From Seonamhaeicola sp. (GTDB lineage Bacteria; Bacteroidota; Bacteroidia; Flavobacteriales; Flavobacteriaceae), in contig NZ_JANQJQ010000015.1 in the NCBI RefSeq assembly GCF_028281565.1, forward strand, positions 62,001 to 126,000: a stretch of DNA of 64,000 nt, given 5' to 3'. Numbering within the stretch: position 1 is the stretch's first letter; each line of letters starts with the position of its first letter. Below are positions 47,737-57,217 of the stretch, piece after piece. The position numbers and the translations under genes are program-made. The notes below the pieces were generated by a model, which was not told where the DNA came from, did not search any database, and saw only the letters and a list, made by a program, of their open reading frames with translations.

Positions 47737-48531
47737 GTGAGTATTTCGTTATTTGATATAAAAGGAAAAAATGCATTGGTAACCGGAAGCACCCATGGTC
47801 TGGGTATGGCCATGGCACGTGGGTTAGGGTTGGCTGGTGCTAACATTATAGTTAATGGTAACTCTTCGCAGGAAAAAATTGATAAAGCTGTTGCTCAATA
47901 TAAAAGCGAGGGCATTAATACCACAGGCTACAAGTTTAATGTAACCAGGGAAGAAGAAGTGATTTCGGCTATTGCCCAAATAGAAACAGAGGTTGGGCAA
48001 ATAGATATATTAGTCAATAATGCGGGAATAATAAAAAGAACACCGCTTATTGAAATGGAGGTTTCCGATTTTAAAGAAGTTATAGATGTTGATTTGGTCA
48101 GCCCTTTTATTGTTTCTAAACACGTTGTAAAAGGTATGATAGCCAGAAAAGAAGGTAAAGTGATTAACATTTGCTCCATGATGAGTGAATTAGGACGTAA
48201 CGGCGTAGGCGCTTATGCAGCCGCTAAAGGAGGGCTTAAAATGCTAACCCAAAATATGGCAACTGAATGGGCAAAACATAATATTCAGGTAAATGGCATT
48301 GGACCGGGTTATTTTGCAACATCTCAAACAGCCCCGATTAGAGTTGACGGTCACCCGTTTAATGGCTTTATAGTAAACCGAACACCGGCTGCCAAATGGG
48401 GAGATCCAAGTGATTTAGCCGGAGCAGCCATATTTTTATCATCAAAAGCCAGTGATTTTGTTAATGGACATGTCTTGTATGTTGATGGCGGAATTCTGGC
48501 AACAATAGGAAAACCATCAAATGAATCATAA
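47737..48531 (+). CDS. kduD: KduD-like SDR (2-deoxygluconate 3-dehydrogenase / gluconate 5-dehydrogenase group)
   Basis: A 264-residue SDR starting at GTG 47737. The TGSTHGLGMAMA loop, NNAGIIKRTPL, the catalytic Ser in CSMMSELG and YAAAKGG are intact; the C-terminal DFVNGHVLYVDGGILATIGK is the hallmark of the group annotated as KduD or gluconate 5-dehydrogenase. KduD would convert 2,5-diketo-3-deoxygluconate from unsaturated uronates into KDG, fitting the GH88 enzyme downstream. The alternative is oxidation of gluconate. It overlaps uxaC by 11 bases. Confidence 0.85.
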   Translation: MSISLFDIKGKNALVTGSTHGLGMAMARGLGLAGANIIVNGNSSQEKIDKAVAQYKSEGINTTGYKFNVTREEEVISAIAQIETEVGQIDILVNNAGIIKRTPLIEMEVSDFKEVIDVDLVSPFIVSKHVVKGMIARKEGKVINICSMMSELGRNGVGAYAAAKGGLKMLTQNMATEWAKHNIQVNGIGPGYFATSQTAPIRVDGHPFNGFIVNRTPAAKWGDPSDLAGAAIFLSSKASDFVNGHVLYVDGGILATIGKPSNES

Positions 48532-49924
48532 AAACTTTATAACCGATAATTTTTTGCTTCAGTCTAAAGAGGCTGAAACACTCTACCATGAGTATGCCAA
48601 ATCCATGCCTATTATTGATTATCACAATCATTTATCACCAAAGCAAATAGCTGAAAACAAGCCATTTAGAAATATTACAAAAGCCTGGTTAGGAGGTGAT
48701 CATTACAAGTGGCGGGCCATGCGGACCAATGGTGTTGATGAGGCCTTAATTACTGGGGATACTTCTTCCCTTGAAGACAAATTTAAAACCTGGGCCGAAA
48801 CGGTTCCATATACGTTAAGAAATCCGTTGTTTCACTGGACGCATTTAGAATTGAAACGCTACTTTGATATAGATGATATTTTGCAGCCAGGTACAGCCAA
48901 TGATATTTATAAAAAAGCAAATGCTGTTTTAGCCGTTAAAACACCGGCCGACATATTACAAGATATGAATGTTGAAGTTGTTTGTACTACAGATGATCCT
49001 ATAGATAGTTTAGAGTATCATAAACAAATTGCAGAACTAAATATTTTCACTAAAGTATACCCCTCCTTCAGGCCGGACAAATTGTTCCTTATTAATGAAT
49101 CAAGTTTTCCGGACTACATAGAGAAATTGGAAGCTTGCGCAGAATGTTCCATTCATACGATTACAGATTTACTGAAAGCCATAGAAAATAGAATGGATTT
49201 CTTTGCTTCTCACGGATGTAAGGTTTCGGATTATGGACTGGAACAAATATATGTGGTAGATTTTGCAGAAGCTGAAGCTGATCAGGTTTTTAAAAAGAGA
49301 TTGTCCGGTAAAATGTTATCAAATGAAGAATCGGAAATTTATTGTTCATTTTTACAGTACAATTTTAGCAAGTTGTATCATAAAAAAGGTTGGATCCAAC
49401 AATTTCACCTGGGAGCCATAAGGAATAATAATAGACGCTTAGGCACCCTGTTAGGAAATGATTCCGGATGTGATTCTATTGGTGATTTCACCTATGCCAA
49501 AGCTATGTCTAAGTTTTTTAATAGATTAGACTATGAAGGCGTTTTAACCAAAACCATTTGCTATAACCTAAACCCAACGCAAAATGAAGTATTTGCTACC
49601 ATGATGGGGAATTATAGCGAGGTTGGTATTCCCGGAAAAATGCAATTTGGAACCGGATGGTGGTTTTTAGATCAGAAAGATGGTATGGAAAAGCAAATGA
49701 ATACGCTGTCAAACATGGGGTTGTTAAGTCGGTTTGTTGGTATGTTGACTGATAGCCGTAGCTTTTTGTCTTTTCCGAGACATGAATATTTTAGACGTAT
49801 TTTATGCAATATGATTGCAGATGATTTGAATAATGGCCTGGTGCCGGATGATATTGATTTTCTGGGGAAAATGATTCAGGATATTTGCTATAATAATGCT
49901 AAAAACTATTTCAATTTTGAATAG
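48521..49924 (+). CDS. uxaC: Glucuronate (uronate) isomerase
   Basis: A 467-residue isomerase turning D-glucuronate into D-fructuronate (and galacturonate into tagaturonate). The HxH metal motif is in PIIDYHNHLSPKQIAENKPF, with AWLGGDHYKWRAMR, ILQDMNVEVVCTTDDP and QFHLGAIRNNN further on. Length and motifs are normal. Last gene of the hexuronate operon. Confidence 0.96.
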   Translation: MNHKNFITDNFLLQSKEAETLYHEYAKSMPIIDYHNHLSPKQIAENKPFRNITKAWLGGDHYKWRAMRTNGVDEALITGDTSSLEDKFKTWAETVPYTLRNPLFHWTHLELKRYFDIDDILQPGTANDIYKKANAVLAVKTPADILQDMNVEVVCTTDDPIDSLEYHKQIAELNIFTKVYPSFRPDKLFLINESSFPDYIEKLEACAECSIHTITDLLKAIENRMDFFASHGCKVSDYGLEQIYVVDFAEAEADQVFKKRLSGKMLSNEESEIYCSFLQYNFSKLYHKKGWIQQFHLGAIRNNNRRLGTLLGNDSGCDSIGDFTYAKAMSKFFNRLDYEGVLTKTICYNLNPTQNEVFATMMGNYSEVGIPGKMQFGTGWWFLDQKDGMEKQMNTLSNMGLLSRFVGMLTDSRSFLSFPRHEYFRRILCNMIADDLNNGLVPDDIDFLGKMIQDICYNNAKNYFNFE

Positions 49925-49933
49925 TATGAACTA

Positions 49934-49959
49934 TAAAAATACAATCGATTGTATTTTTA
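49934..49959. promoter_or_regulatory. Perfect 26-base palindrome upstream of the TRAP genes
   Basis: A perfect inverted repeat centred on ACAATCGATTGT with T/A-rich ends, located 10 bases after uxaC and immediately before a TATATTTG box. It could be an operator (central CG, LacI-like), or a terminator, since it is flanked by A and T runs, or both. Confidence 0.65.
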
Positions 49960-49960
49960 C

Positions 49961-49968
49961 TATATTTG
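49961..49968 (+). promoter_or_regulatory. -7 box of the TRAP transporter operon
   Basis: TATATTTG matches TAnnTTTG, directly after the palindrome and 37 bases before the dctP ATG. No TTTG box at the 19-base position. Confidence 0.5.
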
Positions 49969-50005
49969 TAGATAATCAACTTAAAAACTAAACTAATTTT
50001 TCAGT

Positions 50006-50980
50006 ATGAACCATAAATTTCTTTTAGTACTGTTTTTGTCGTTGGGGCTCATTTCATGTAATAAGCGTTCAGATAAAAAAGTGCTCTATTTAGGCCATAC
50101 ACTTCCCCAAACACATCCGGTTCATAAGGGGATTGTAGAGTTTCAAAAAGCATTGGCTAAAAAATCTGACGGGACGCTAACCATTAAAATTTTTCCTGAC
50201 GGCCAATTAGGTTCAGAACGTGAAGTGGTAGAATTACTTCAAATAGGAAGTGTAGCGATTACCAAAGTAAGTGCTGCAACCATGTCGAACTTTGTTCCGG
50301 ATTACCACGTTTTTGGTATCCCCTATTTGTTCAGGGACAAACAACATATGTTCGATGTTTTAGAAGGAGCTATTGGGAAATCAGTTTTAGAAAAAGGAGA
50401 GCAATTTTGGCTTCGGGGCTTATGTTACTATGATGCGGGAAGCAGAAGTTTTTATACCGCCAGCAAAGCGGTAAGAACCCCGGAAGACCTGCACGGATTA
50501 AAAATCAGGGTGATGAACAACCAGATGGCCATCAATATGGTTAATGCCCTGGGGGGTTCTGCCACACCTATGGCCTATGGTGAATTATATACCGCTATTC
50601 AACAAGGGGTAGTTGATGGTGCCGAAAATAATCCACCTTCGTTTGTGTCATCCAACCATTATGAGATTAGTAAGTACTACACTTTAGACGAACATTCTTC
50701 GATTCCCGATGTATTACTCATTGGAACCAAACAATGGGAAAAATTGTCGGACCAGGAGAAAATTTGGGTACAGGAAGCCGCCAATGAATCGGCCCAGGCC
50801 CAAAAACAATTTTGGAAGGAATCTGTTGAAGACTGTATGAGAATAGTAAAAGAAGCTGGTGTAGAAGTCATCATTCCGGAAAAATCATTATTTGCTGATA
50901 AATCTAAATCCGTTTTAGAAGAGTTTAAGAAGGAACACCCTGAACTTGCAGATATAGTTAAAGACATTAAATCACAATAG
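50006..50980 (+). CDS. dctP: TRAP transporter substrate-binding lipoprotein
   Basis: A 324-residue binding protein of the DctP family: lipoprotein signal ending in LISC (Cys19), then GHTLPQTHPVHKGIVEFQ, IKIFPDGQLGSEREVVELLQ, FGIPYLF, LKIRVMNNQM and AIQQGVVDGAENNPPSF, with the conserved Arg that binds a carboxylate. Substrate is probably a hexuronate such as glucuronate, inferred from the operon to the left and the GH88 region to the right. Confidence 0.92.
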   Translation: MNHKFLLVLFLSLGLISCNKRSDKKVLYLGHTLPQTHPVHKGIVEFQKALAKKSDGTLTIKIFPDGQLGSEREVVELLQIGSVAITKVSAATMSNFVPDYHVFGIPYLFRDKQHMFDVLEGAIGKSVLEKGEQFWLRGLCYYDAGSRSFYTASKAVRTPEDLHGLKIRVMNNQMAINMVNALGGSATPMAYGELYTAIQQGVVDGAENNPPSFVSSNHYEISKYYTLDEHSSIPDVLLIGTKQWEKLSDQEKIWVQEAANESAQAQKQFWKESVEDCMRIVKEAGVEVIIPEKSLFADKSKSVLEEFKKEHPELADIVKDIKSQ

Positions 50981-50983
50981 AAC

Positions 50984-51475
50984 ATGAGCACATCCAATTC
51001 CTTATTTAACAAAGTCGTTAGGTTTATGGAAATATTCCTGATTGTCATATTTGCACTTCTTGTGTTTGACGTGCTGTTTCAGGTATTTTCAAGGTATGTG
51101 TTAAAAGGGTCTTTTACGTGGACCGAAGAACTTGCCAGATTTTCATTGATTTGGATGTCTATTCTTGGTGCTGCTTACCTTAACGCCAAAAGGGAACACC
51201 TGTCTATGGATTTTCTGTACCAAAAGTTTTCAGATGCCACAAAGAAAAAGGTGTCTATTATCATTGAGATACTAATTTTTCTGTTCGCCTTGATTGTTAT
51301 GGTTATAGGTGGAAGTAACTTAGTTTACACCACATTACATTTAGGGCAATTATCTGGTACCCTACGTATTCCATTAGGATATATTTACGCCATTTTACCA
51401 TTTAGCGGACTGCTGATTATGTGGTTTTCTATATATCACATTTCTAGAATTTACAAAAACCAAATAACCGACTAA
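50984..51475 (+). CDS. dctQ: TRAP transporter small membrane subunit
   Basis: A 163-residue inner-membrane protein with four hydrophobic helices and the family segment FSRYVLKGSFTWTEELARFSLIWM. Three bases after dctP and two before dctM. Confidence 0.9.
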   Translation: MSTSNSLFNKVVRFMEIFLIVIFALLVFDVLFQVFSRYVLKGSFTWTEELARFSLIWMSILGAAYLNAKREHLSMDFLYQKFSDATKKKVSIIIEILIFLFALIVMVIGGSNLVYTTLHLGQLSGTLRIPLGYIYAILPFSGLLIMWFSIYHISRIYKNQITD

Positions 51476-51477
51476 CC

Positions 51478-52782
51478 ATGAGCATTGAAGTTTTAAGTAT
51501 CATCGTATTATTTGCAAGTTTCTTTTTCTTATTGATGCTCAAGGTCCCTGTGGCATACAGTATCGGTATCTCGACTACTTTGAGCCTTTTATTAAACATT
51601 GATAAAATGCCCGGGCTGACCACCATTGCCCAACGTATGACAACGGGTATAGACAGTTTTGCTCTGTTGGCCATTCCGTTTTTTGTATTGGCTGGAGAGA
51701 TTATGAAACAGGGGGGGATAGCCAATAGGCTTATTAATTTTGCCAAATCTTTAGTAGCCAGCCTGCCCGGTGGTCTGGCTTATGTAAATGTTTTGGCTTC
51801 TATGTTATTCGGGGCCATATCAGGATCTGCCGTTGCCGCAACCTCGGCCATAGGAAGTATCATGACGGACCGTATGGAAGAAGAAGGGTACCCGAGAGCG
51901 TTTTGTGCTTCTGTAAATATTACCTCTTCAACAACAGGCTTATTGATACCTCCCAGTAATATTTTAATTGTATACGCACTTGCAAGTGGTGGAGCAGCAT
52001 CAGTAGCAGCCCTGTTTATTGCGGGGTATTTGCCTGGTATCCTGTTGGGGCTGGCTTTAATAGGATATATAGTTTTTGTTGCTGTGAAAAGGAAATTTAT
52101 TAGAGGACAGAGAGCTACCTTAAAAGAGATATGGAATCATTTTAGGAAAGCTTTTTTTAGCCTGTTGATGCTCGTAATCGTTGTAGGCGGTATCGTTGTT
52201 GGTATATTTACGGCCACTGAGGCTTCGGTGATTGCCGTGTTGTATGCCGCAGTATTAGCTTTGATTTATAAAAGTGTCACAATAAAGAGTTTTCCAAATA
52301 TCTTACTCAACAGTGCCAAGACCACAGCAGTGGTGATGTTCTTGATCTGCACGTCCATGGCCATGAGCTGGCTGTTCTCTTTTGAAAGCATTCCGGAACT
52401 TATGAGCGGATTCCTGTTGGAACAGTTCAGTAGTAAGTTTGCCATATTCCTGGTAATTAACATGACCCTGTTGATCGTGGGAACGTTTATGGACATGACA
52501 CCGGCCGTATTGATCTTTACGCCCATTTTTTTACCGGTTGTAATGGCTCTTGGCATGGATCCTGTACATTTCGGGATTGTCCTGGTACTTAATCTATGTG
52601 TTGGATTGTGTACGCCTCCGGTGGGTACCATCCTCTTTGTGGGTAGTGGTATTGCCAAGGTCTCGGTATCCCAGGTGGTCAAACCACTATTACCGTTCCT
52701 GTTTATAATGGTACTCGTGCTCATGCTCATTACGTATATCCCGGAAATTTCCATGTGGTTACCCAGATTATTTGATTTGTAG
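51478..52782 (+). CDS. dctM: TRAP transporter large membrane subunit
   Basis: A 434-residue sodium-coupled permease with about 12 helices. Typical segments are LLAIPFFVLAGEIMKQGGIANRL, FGAISGSAVAATSAIGSIM and IPPSNILIVYALASGGAASVAALF. Completes the three-part transporter. Confidence 0.93.
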   Translation: MSIEVLSIIVLFASFFFLLMLKVPVAYSIGISTTLSLLLNIDKMPGLTTIAQRMTTGIDSFALLAIPFFVLAGEIMKQGGIANRLINFAKSLVASLPGGLAYVNVLASMLFGAISGSAVAATSAIGSIMTDRMEEEGYPRAFCASVNITSSTTGLLIPPSNILIVYALASGGAASVAALFIAGYLPGILLGLALIGYIVFVAVKRKFIRGQRATLKEIWNHFRKAFFSLLMLVIVVGGIVVGIFTATEASVIAVLYAAVLALIYKSVTIKSFPNILLNSAKTTAVVMFLICTSMAMSWLFSFESIPELMSGFLLEQFSSKFAIFLVINMTLLIVGTFMDMTPAVLIFTPIFLPVVMALGMDPVHFGIVLVLNLCVGLCTPPVGTILFVGSGIAKVSVSQVVKPLLPFLFIMVLVLMLITYIPEISMWLPRLFDL

Positions 52783-52941
52783 AAGTTTTAATAATGTATT
52801 TACCGATTTAGATTACATGTTCTAACAATCTTTTTCAATTTTATTATGTGCATTTTAGCTTTTTACTACAGAAAAGCTACACCTGAATTCGGGCTTTATT
52901 AAATCTTGTTATATTTATTCTTAAAGTCATTAATTTAAAGC

Positions 52942-55900
52942 ATGCAAAAGATCTTTACATACCTTTTTCTTTTAAATTGTATTTGTGGTGTAAAGGCTCA
53001 AAATAATACTTTTGTATTTAACCATTTATCTACTGTTGACGGGCTTTCTCAAAGTTCTGTAATTGCAATGCATCAAGATCATTTAGGTCAAATGTGGATT
53101 GGTACACGTGATGGATTAAATAAATATGACGGAACAAAATTTACCATTTACAGAAACCAGGTTGATAACCCCCTTTCAATTAGTAGTAACGATATTTTAG
53201 CTATTCAAGAGGACGAAAGTGGTTATTTATGGATAGGGACTTATAATGGGCTGAACCGATATAACCCTAAAACAAATCAGTTTACCAGATATTTTCATGG
53301 TCAGGGTAGTAATTCTTTATGTAATAATAATGTATGGACTATCAATACATTATCAAATGGTGAAGTTTGGATAGGCACTTCGGAGGGACTTTCGGTTTAT
53401 CATAAATCTACTAACACTTTTACTAATTATTTAATTAAATCTGATAACAGAAATAGTAGCTGGGTGATGTCAATTTTAGAAACAAAAGCCGGAGATGTTT
53501 TTGTTGGTACAAGGGCAGGGCTGTTCAAATCCAATATACATGTTTCTAATTCCAAATTTGAAATTTTACCGAATACCAAAAACCTATATGTTCAGGATTT
53601 AGTTGCGTATGATAAAGACACTATTTTAATTGCCTCCCGGGATAAAGGTGTACTTAGCTACAACATATCTCAAAACACATTTGGTTCTTTTTCGGAAAAA
53701 GGTGGTACAAATGATAATAGTGAAAATGTAAGACAGTTACTATTTGATAATAGAGGAAGGCTTTGGTTAGGCACTTACAACGGGTTAAAGATAGTTAGTA
53801 AAAACAAAGATGTTGTGACTTTAAGGGCAAACCTTGATGATAAAAAGAGTTTAAGTAAAAATTCCATAAAATCGTTATTCAAGGACAAAAAAGGGTCTAT
53901 ATGGATAGGCACTTATTACGGAGGCATCAACCTTTGGGATGAGGCCAATGGGAATTTTAGAAACATGACTCAAAATAAGGCAGGCAAGGGCTTGAACTAC
54001 TCGGTGGTGAGTTCTATTGAAAACTATGGAGACGATATTTTTTTAGGAACCGAAGGAGGTGGTATTAATGTTTGGAATAAACAAACCAATACATACGAAT
54101 ATATAGATCAAAGCAACTCTCTCCTACGTGATAATAACATTAAAGCTTTAAAGCTTTTAGATGATCATATGCTATGGATAGGTACGTTTGAAAGCGGTGT
54201 AGAACTGTACAACATAAAATCAAAAAAAATTGAAACAAACCGCTTACCCAATGAACTACTAGGTTTGTTAAGTAATGTTGGTGTATATGCTATTAAGAAG
54301 GATGCTTTACAAAATGTTTGGATTGGTACTTTTGGAATAGGCTTGTTAAAGTTTAATCTGAACTCCCGAAAAGTTCAGAGGTTTTATTATTCAAATGAAA
54401 ATACAAGCTCCTTATCCAGTAATTTTATACGGACTATTTGTGTAGATACAGCTAATAATATTTGGGTAGGCACAGAAAAAGGCCTGAACAAAATTACATC
54501 TGAAGGCTCGATAACAAATTATTTTTATGATGAGAAGTTACAATACGGAGACGATATTTTATCCGTTTATCAGGATACTTCCGGGAACATCTGGGTAGGA
54601 ACAAAGTCCAAAGGGTTATACAGGTACAATGGCAATAATTTTAACACCGTCAATTTATCTGTAAATAATAAATCTGTGTCATTAGTGCATAGTATTCTGG
54701 AAGATGAGACTCAGCAGCTATGGATAAGCACGAATCAGGGCATCCTAAAATTCAATCCCCGTAATAATAATGTTAAGCTATATAATCAGACCGATGGGTT
54801 GATCAGTAACGAGTTTAACGATAATGCCAGTTTAAAAGTTGGTGAATCTCAATTCTTTTTTGGTGGTCCTGCCGGTGTTGCTTACATTGATGCGAATAAT
54901 CTAACCACCAATACTTATGCCCCTCAAGTTATTTTGACCGATTTCAATATCCGGGAAAATGATGTGGAACCAAACAACACCGGTAAGGTATTGGAATATA
55001 CATTACCTTATACAAGTGATGTTGGATTATCTCATACCCAGGGAAATTTTAATATTTCGTTCTCCATTCCAAACTTCATTAATTCCAGCAACAACAAGTA
55101 TAAGTATAGGTTAAGAGGTTTAGAGAAAGAATGGAACTTGACCACTAATAATTCAGCATCGTATACTATTCAAAATCCGGGCAATTACATTTTTGAAGTT
55201 ATTGGAGCCAATAATGATAACATTTGGAATGAAACTACCACACAATTAAATATTCATGTTGCTCCGGCCCCATGGAGGACCTGGTGGGCTTTTACAATTT
55301 ATGGCCTCCTGATTTTGGGAGCACTATATTTTCTTTTCAATATTTTAAAGTCTAAAACAAAGCTAAAGCATGAACTGGAATTGGAACATATTGAGACAGA
55401 AAGAACAAAAGAAATAAATAAAACCAAACTGGAATTCTTTACCAATATATCTCATGAGTTTAGAACACCACTGGCACTAATATTAGGACCGCTTAATCAA
55501 ATTATTGAGGACTATCGCGGGAGCAGTAAAATGTATAAAAAGCTGCTTGTTATAGAAAACAGTGCCAATCATTTATTACAGCTGATAAACAGATTGATGG
55601 ACTTTAGAAAGTTTGAAAATAAACTGTTTAGTCTGGAGGCCGCAGAAGGCAATATTGTTAAATTTTTAAAAGAAATTTACCTGTCTTTTACCGAATATGC
55701 CAGAAATGGTGGGTATGACTTTAATTTTATTTGCGATGAAGAAGACATTTTGGTGTATTATGACCGAAATAAATTAGAACGCGTTTTCTATAACCTCATA
55801 TCAAATGCTTTTCGATATACACCAGAGGGTGGGCAAATCACCATCCGGGTAAAAAAGCATGACAAGAACGTAGTTATCAATGTTGAAGATTCCGGGGTAG

Positions 55901-56997
55901 GGATAGCACAGGAATATCAGGACAAAATTTTTGAACGGTTTTTTGAAGTAGCCGTTAACAATAAACCGGACGGTAACTATAATAAAGGTACCGGCATAGG
56001 TTTGTCAATAGCTAAAAATATTGTAGATCTGCACAAGGGAGCAATAACAGTTAAGAGTAATGAAAATAATAGTGGCTCCATATTTTCTGTGTCTTTGCTT
56101 TTAGGGCGTGCTCATTTAAGTGAAACAGAAATTTTACAGAATTTTAAATTTAGTGATGACATATCCCAATACGTTAAACAACTTGAAGAACCCAATGTTA
56201 TCATTGAAGATGACATAGCCGATCTTAATGAAGCTGAAAAAGCTACCATCCTTTTGGTTGAAGATAATAAGCCATTAAGAAAATTTATAAAGGAACTGTT
56301 AAAAAATCAATATAATGTCATAGAGGCCGAGAATGGTAAAGTGGCTTTTAAAAAAGTAAAAAAGGAATCTCCGGATCTTATTGTAAGTGATGTTATAATG
56401 CCTGAAATGACAGGTACGGAACTTTGTACGGCCGTTAAGGAAGAATTAAAAACAAGTCACATTCCTATTATTTTATTAACCTCTCGCACCTCTTTGATCT
56501 ATAAACTGGATGGATTGGAAAGCGGAGCTGATGATTATATAAGCAAGCCTTTTGATGTTAAAGAATTTAAACTTCGGATTAAGAACGTATTACAAACGAG
56601 AGAAAAATTAAAACAAAAATTCGCATCCAATGAAGGGCTTTTGCCAAACGAGGTCCTGGTATCATCGTTTGATGAAACGCTTTATCAAAAAGCACTTAAA
56701 ATAGTTAAAGAAAATATCAGTAATGAGCAATTTGATATCACCTCATTCTGTTCCGATTTAGGTGTTAGCAGGACTATGTTGTTTACAAAAATAAAGGCAT
56801 GGTCAAACTTCACGCCTAATGAATTTATTCTCCATTTTAGAATGAAGCGTGCTGCACAGCTTTTAGAGCAGGGAAAACTCAATGTTTCTCAAATTTGTTA
56901 CAACGTAGGATTCAAAAACCCGAAATATTTTAGCAAGTGTTTTCAAAAGAAATACGGAGAAACTCCCACGCAATACGCAGATAAGTTTTCGAATTAA
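52942..56997 (+). CDS. Hybrid two-component system sensor/regulator
   Basis: A 1,351-residue one-protein regulator of the type that controls polysaccharide loci in Bacteroidota. Order: signal peptide, about 14 periplasmic Reg_prop beta-propeller repeats (LWIGT / IWIGT motif), a Y_Y_Y domain near 690-760, one transmembrane helix (about 772-795), histidine kinase with His838 in FFTNISHEFRTPL, ATPase domain with SNAFRYTPEGG and GTGIGLSIAKN, receiver domain with Asp1150 (SDVIMPE), and an AraC helix-turn-helix at about 1250-1345. It would bind an oligosaccharide and activate the SusC/D genes just downstream. Confidence 0.95.
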   Translation: MQKIFTYLFLLNCICGVKAQNNTFVFNHLSTVDGLSQSSVIAMHQDHLGQMWIGTRDGLNKYDGTKFTIYRNQVDNPLSISSNDILAIQEDESGYLWIGTYNGLNRYNPKTNQFTRYFHGQGSNSLCNNNVWTINTLSNGEVWIGTSEGLSVYHKSTNTFTNYLIKSDNRNSSWVMSILETKAGDVFVGTRAGLFKSNIHVSNSKFEILPNTKNLYVQDLVAYDKDTILIASRDKGVLSYNISQNTFGSFSEKGGTNDNSENVRQLLFDNRGRLWLGTYNGLKIVSKNKDVVTLRANLDDKKSLSKNSIKSLFKDKKGSIWIGTYYGGINLWDEANGNFRNMTQNKAGKGLNYSVVSSIENYGDDIFLGTEGGGINVWNKQTNTYEYIDQSNSLLRDNNIKALKLLDDHMLWIGTFESGVELYNIKSKKIETNRLPNELLGLLSNVGVYAIKKDALQNVWIGTFGIGLLKFNLNSRKVQRFYYSNENTSSLSSNFIRTICVDTANNIWVGTEKGLNKITSEGSITNYFYDEKLQYGDDILSVYQDTSGNIWVGTKSKGLYRYNGNNFNTVNLSVNNKSVSLVHSILEDETQQLWISTNQGILKFNPRNNNVKLYNQTDGLISNEFNDNASLKVGESQFFFGGPAGVAYIDANNLTTNTYAPQVILTDFNIRENDVEPNNTGKVLEYTLPYTSDVGLSHTQGNFNISFSIPNFINSSNNKYKYRLRGLEKEWNLTTNNSASYTIQNPGNYIFEVIGANNDNIWNETTTQLNIHVAPAPWRTWWAFTIYGLLILGALYFLFNILKSKTKLKHELELEHIETERTKEINKTKLEFFTNISHEFRTPLALILGPLNQIIEDYRGSSKMYKKLLVIENSANHLLQLINRLMDFRKFENKLFSLEAAEGNIVKFLKEIYLSFTEYARNGGYDFNFICDEEDILVYYDRNKLERVFYNLISNAFRYTPEGGQITIRVKKHDKNVVINVEDSGVGIAQEYQDKIFERFFEVAVNNKPDGNYNKGTGIGLSIAKNIVDLHKGAITVKSNENNSGSIFSVSLLLGRAHLSETEILQNFKFSDDISQYVKQLEEPNVIIEDDIADLNEAEKATILLVEDNKPLRKFIKELLKNQYNVIEAENGKVAFKKVKKESPDLIVSDVIMPEMTGTELCTAVKEELKTSHIPIILLTSRTSLIYKLDGLESGADDYISKPFDVKEFKLRIKNVLQTREKLKQKFASNEGLLPNEVLVSSFDETLYQKALKIVKENISNEQFDITSFCSDLGVSRTMLFTKIKAWSNFTPNEFILHFRMKRAAQLLEQGKLNVSQICYNVGFKNPKYFSKCFQKKYGETPTQYADKFSN

Positions 56998-57095
56998 GTT
57001 TTGATCACATTACAATGTGCTGACAATCAATATATTGTACTTTTATATACCCATTTCTGTATTTCTATACCCTTGAATTCCACTAGTTTTAGGTG

Positions 57096-57188
57096 ATGAA
57101 AAATATCAAACCGAAAATTAATTATTTAGTGGTCATTCTTATATCAATTATAGTTGGCTTTAGTTTGTTTATTATTTATCTCATCTAA
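57096..57188 (+). CDS. Possible 30-residue single-helix membrane peptide
   Basis: ATG at 57096 opens 30 codons ending in TAA. The product has a basic N-terminus (MKNIKPKINY) and a single hydrophobic helix (LVVILISIIVGFSLFIIYLI). AGGTG directly precedes the ATG. It sits in the spacer between the regulator and SusC. The composition is membrane-like but short frames in AT-rich DNA often are, so this is a candidate only. Confidence 0.3.
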   Translation: MKNIKPKINYLVVILISIIVGFSLFIIYLI

Positions 57189-57217
57189 CTTAAATATTTG
57201 CTAAAACTAATTTAACA

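Noticed and set aside
57006-57019. Palindrome CACATTACAATGTG after the hybrid regulator gene
   Set aside because: Short 6-base-pair arms without a T run or second copy; could be a weak terminator or chance.
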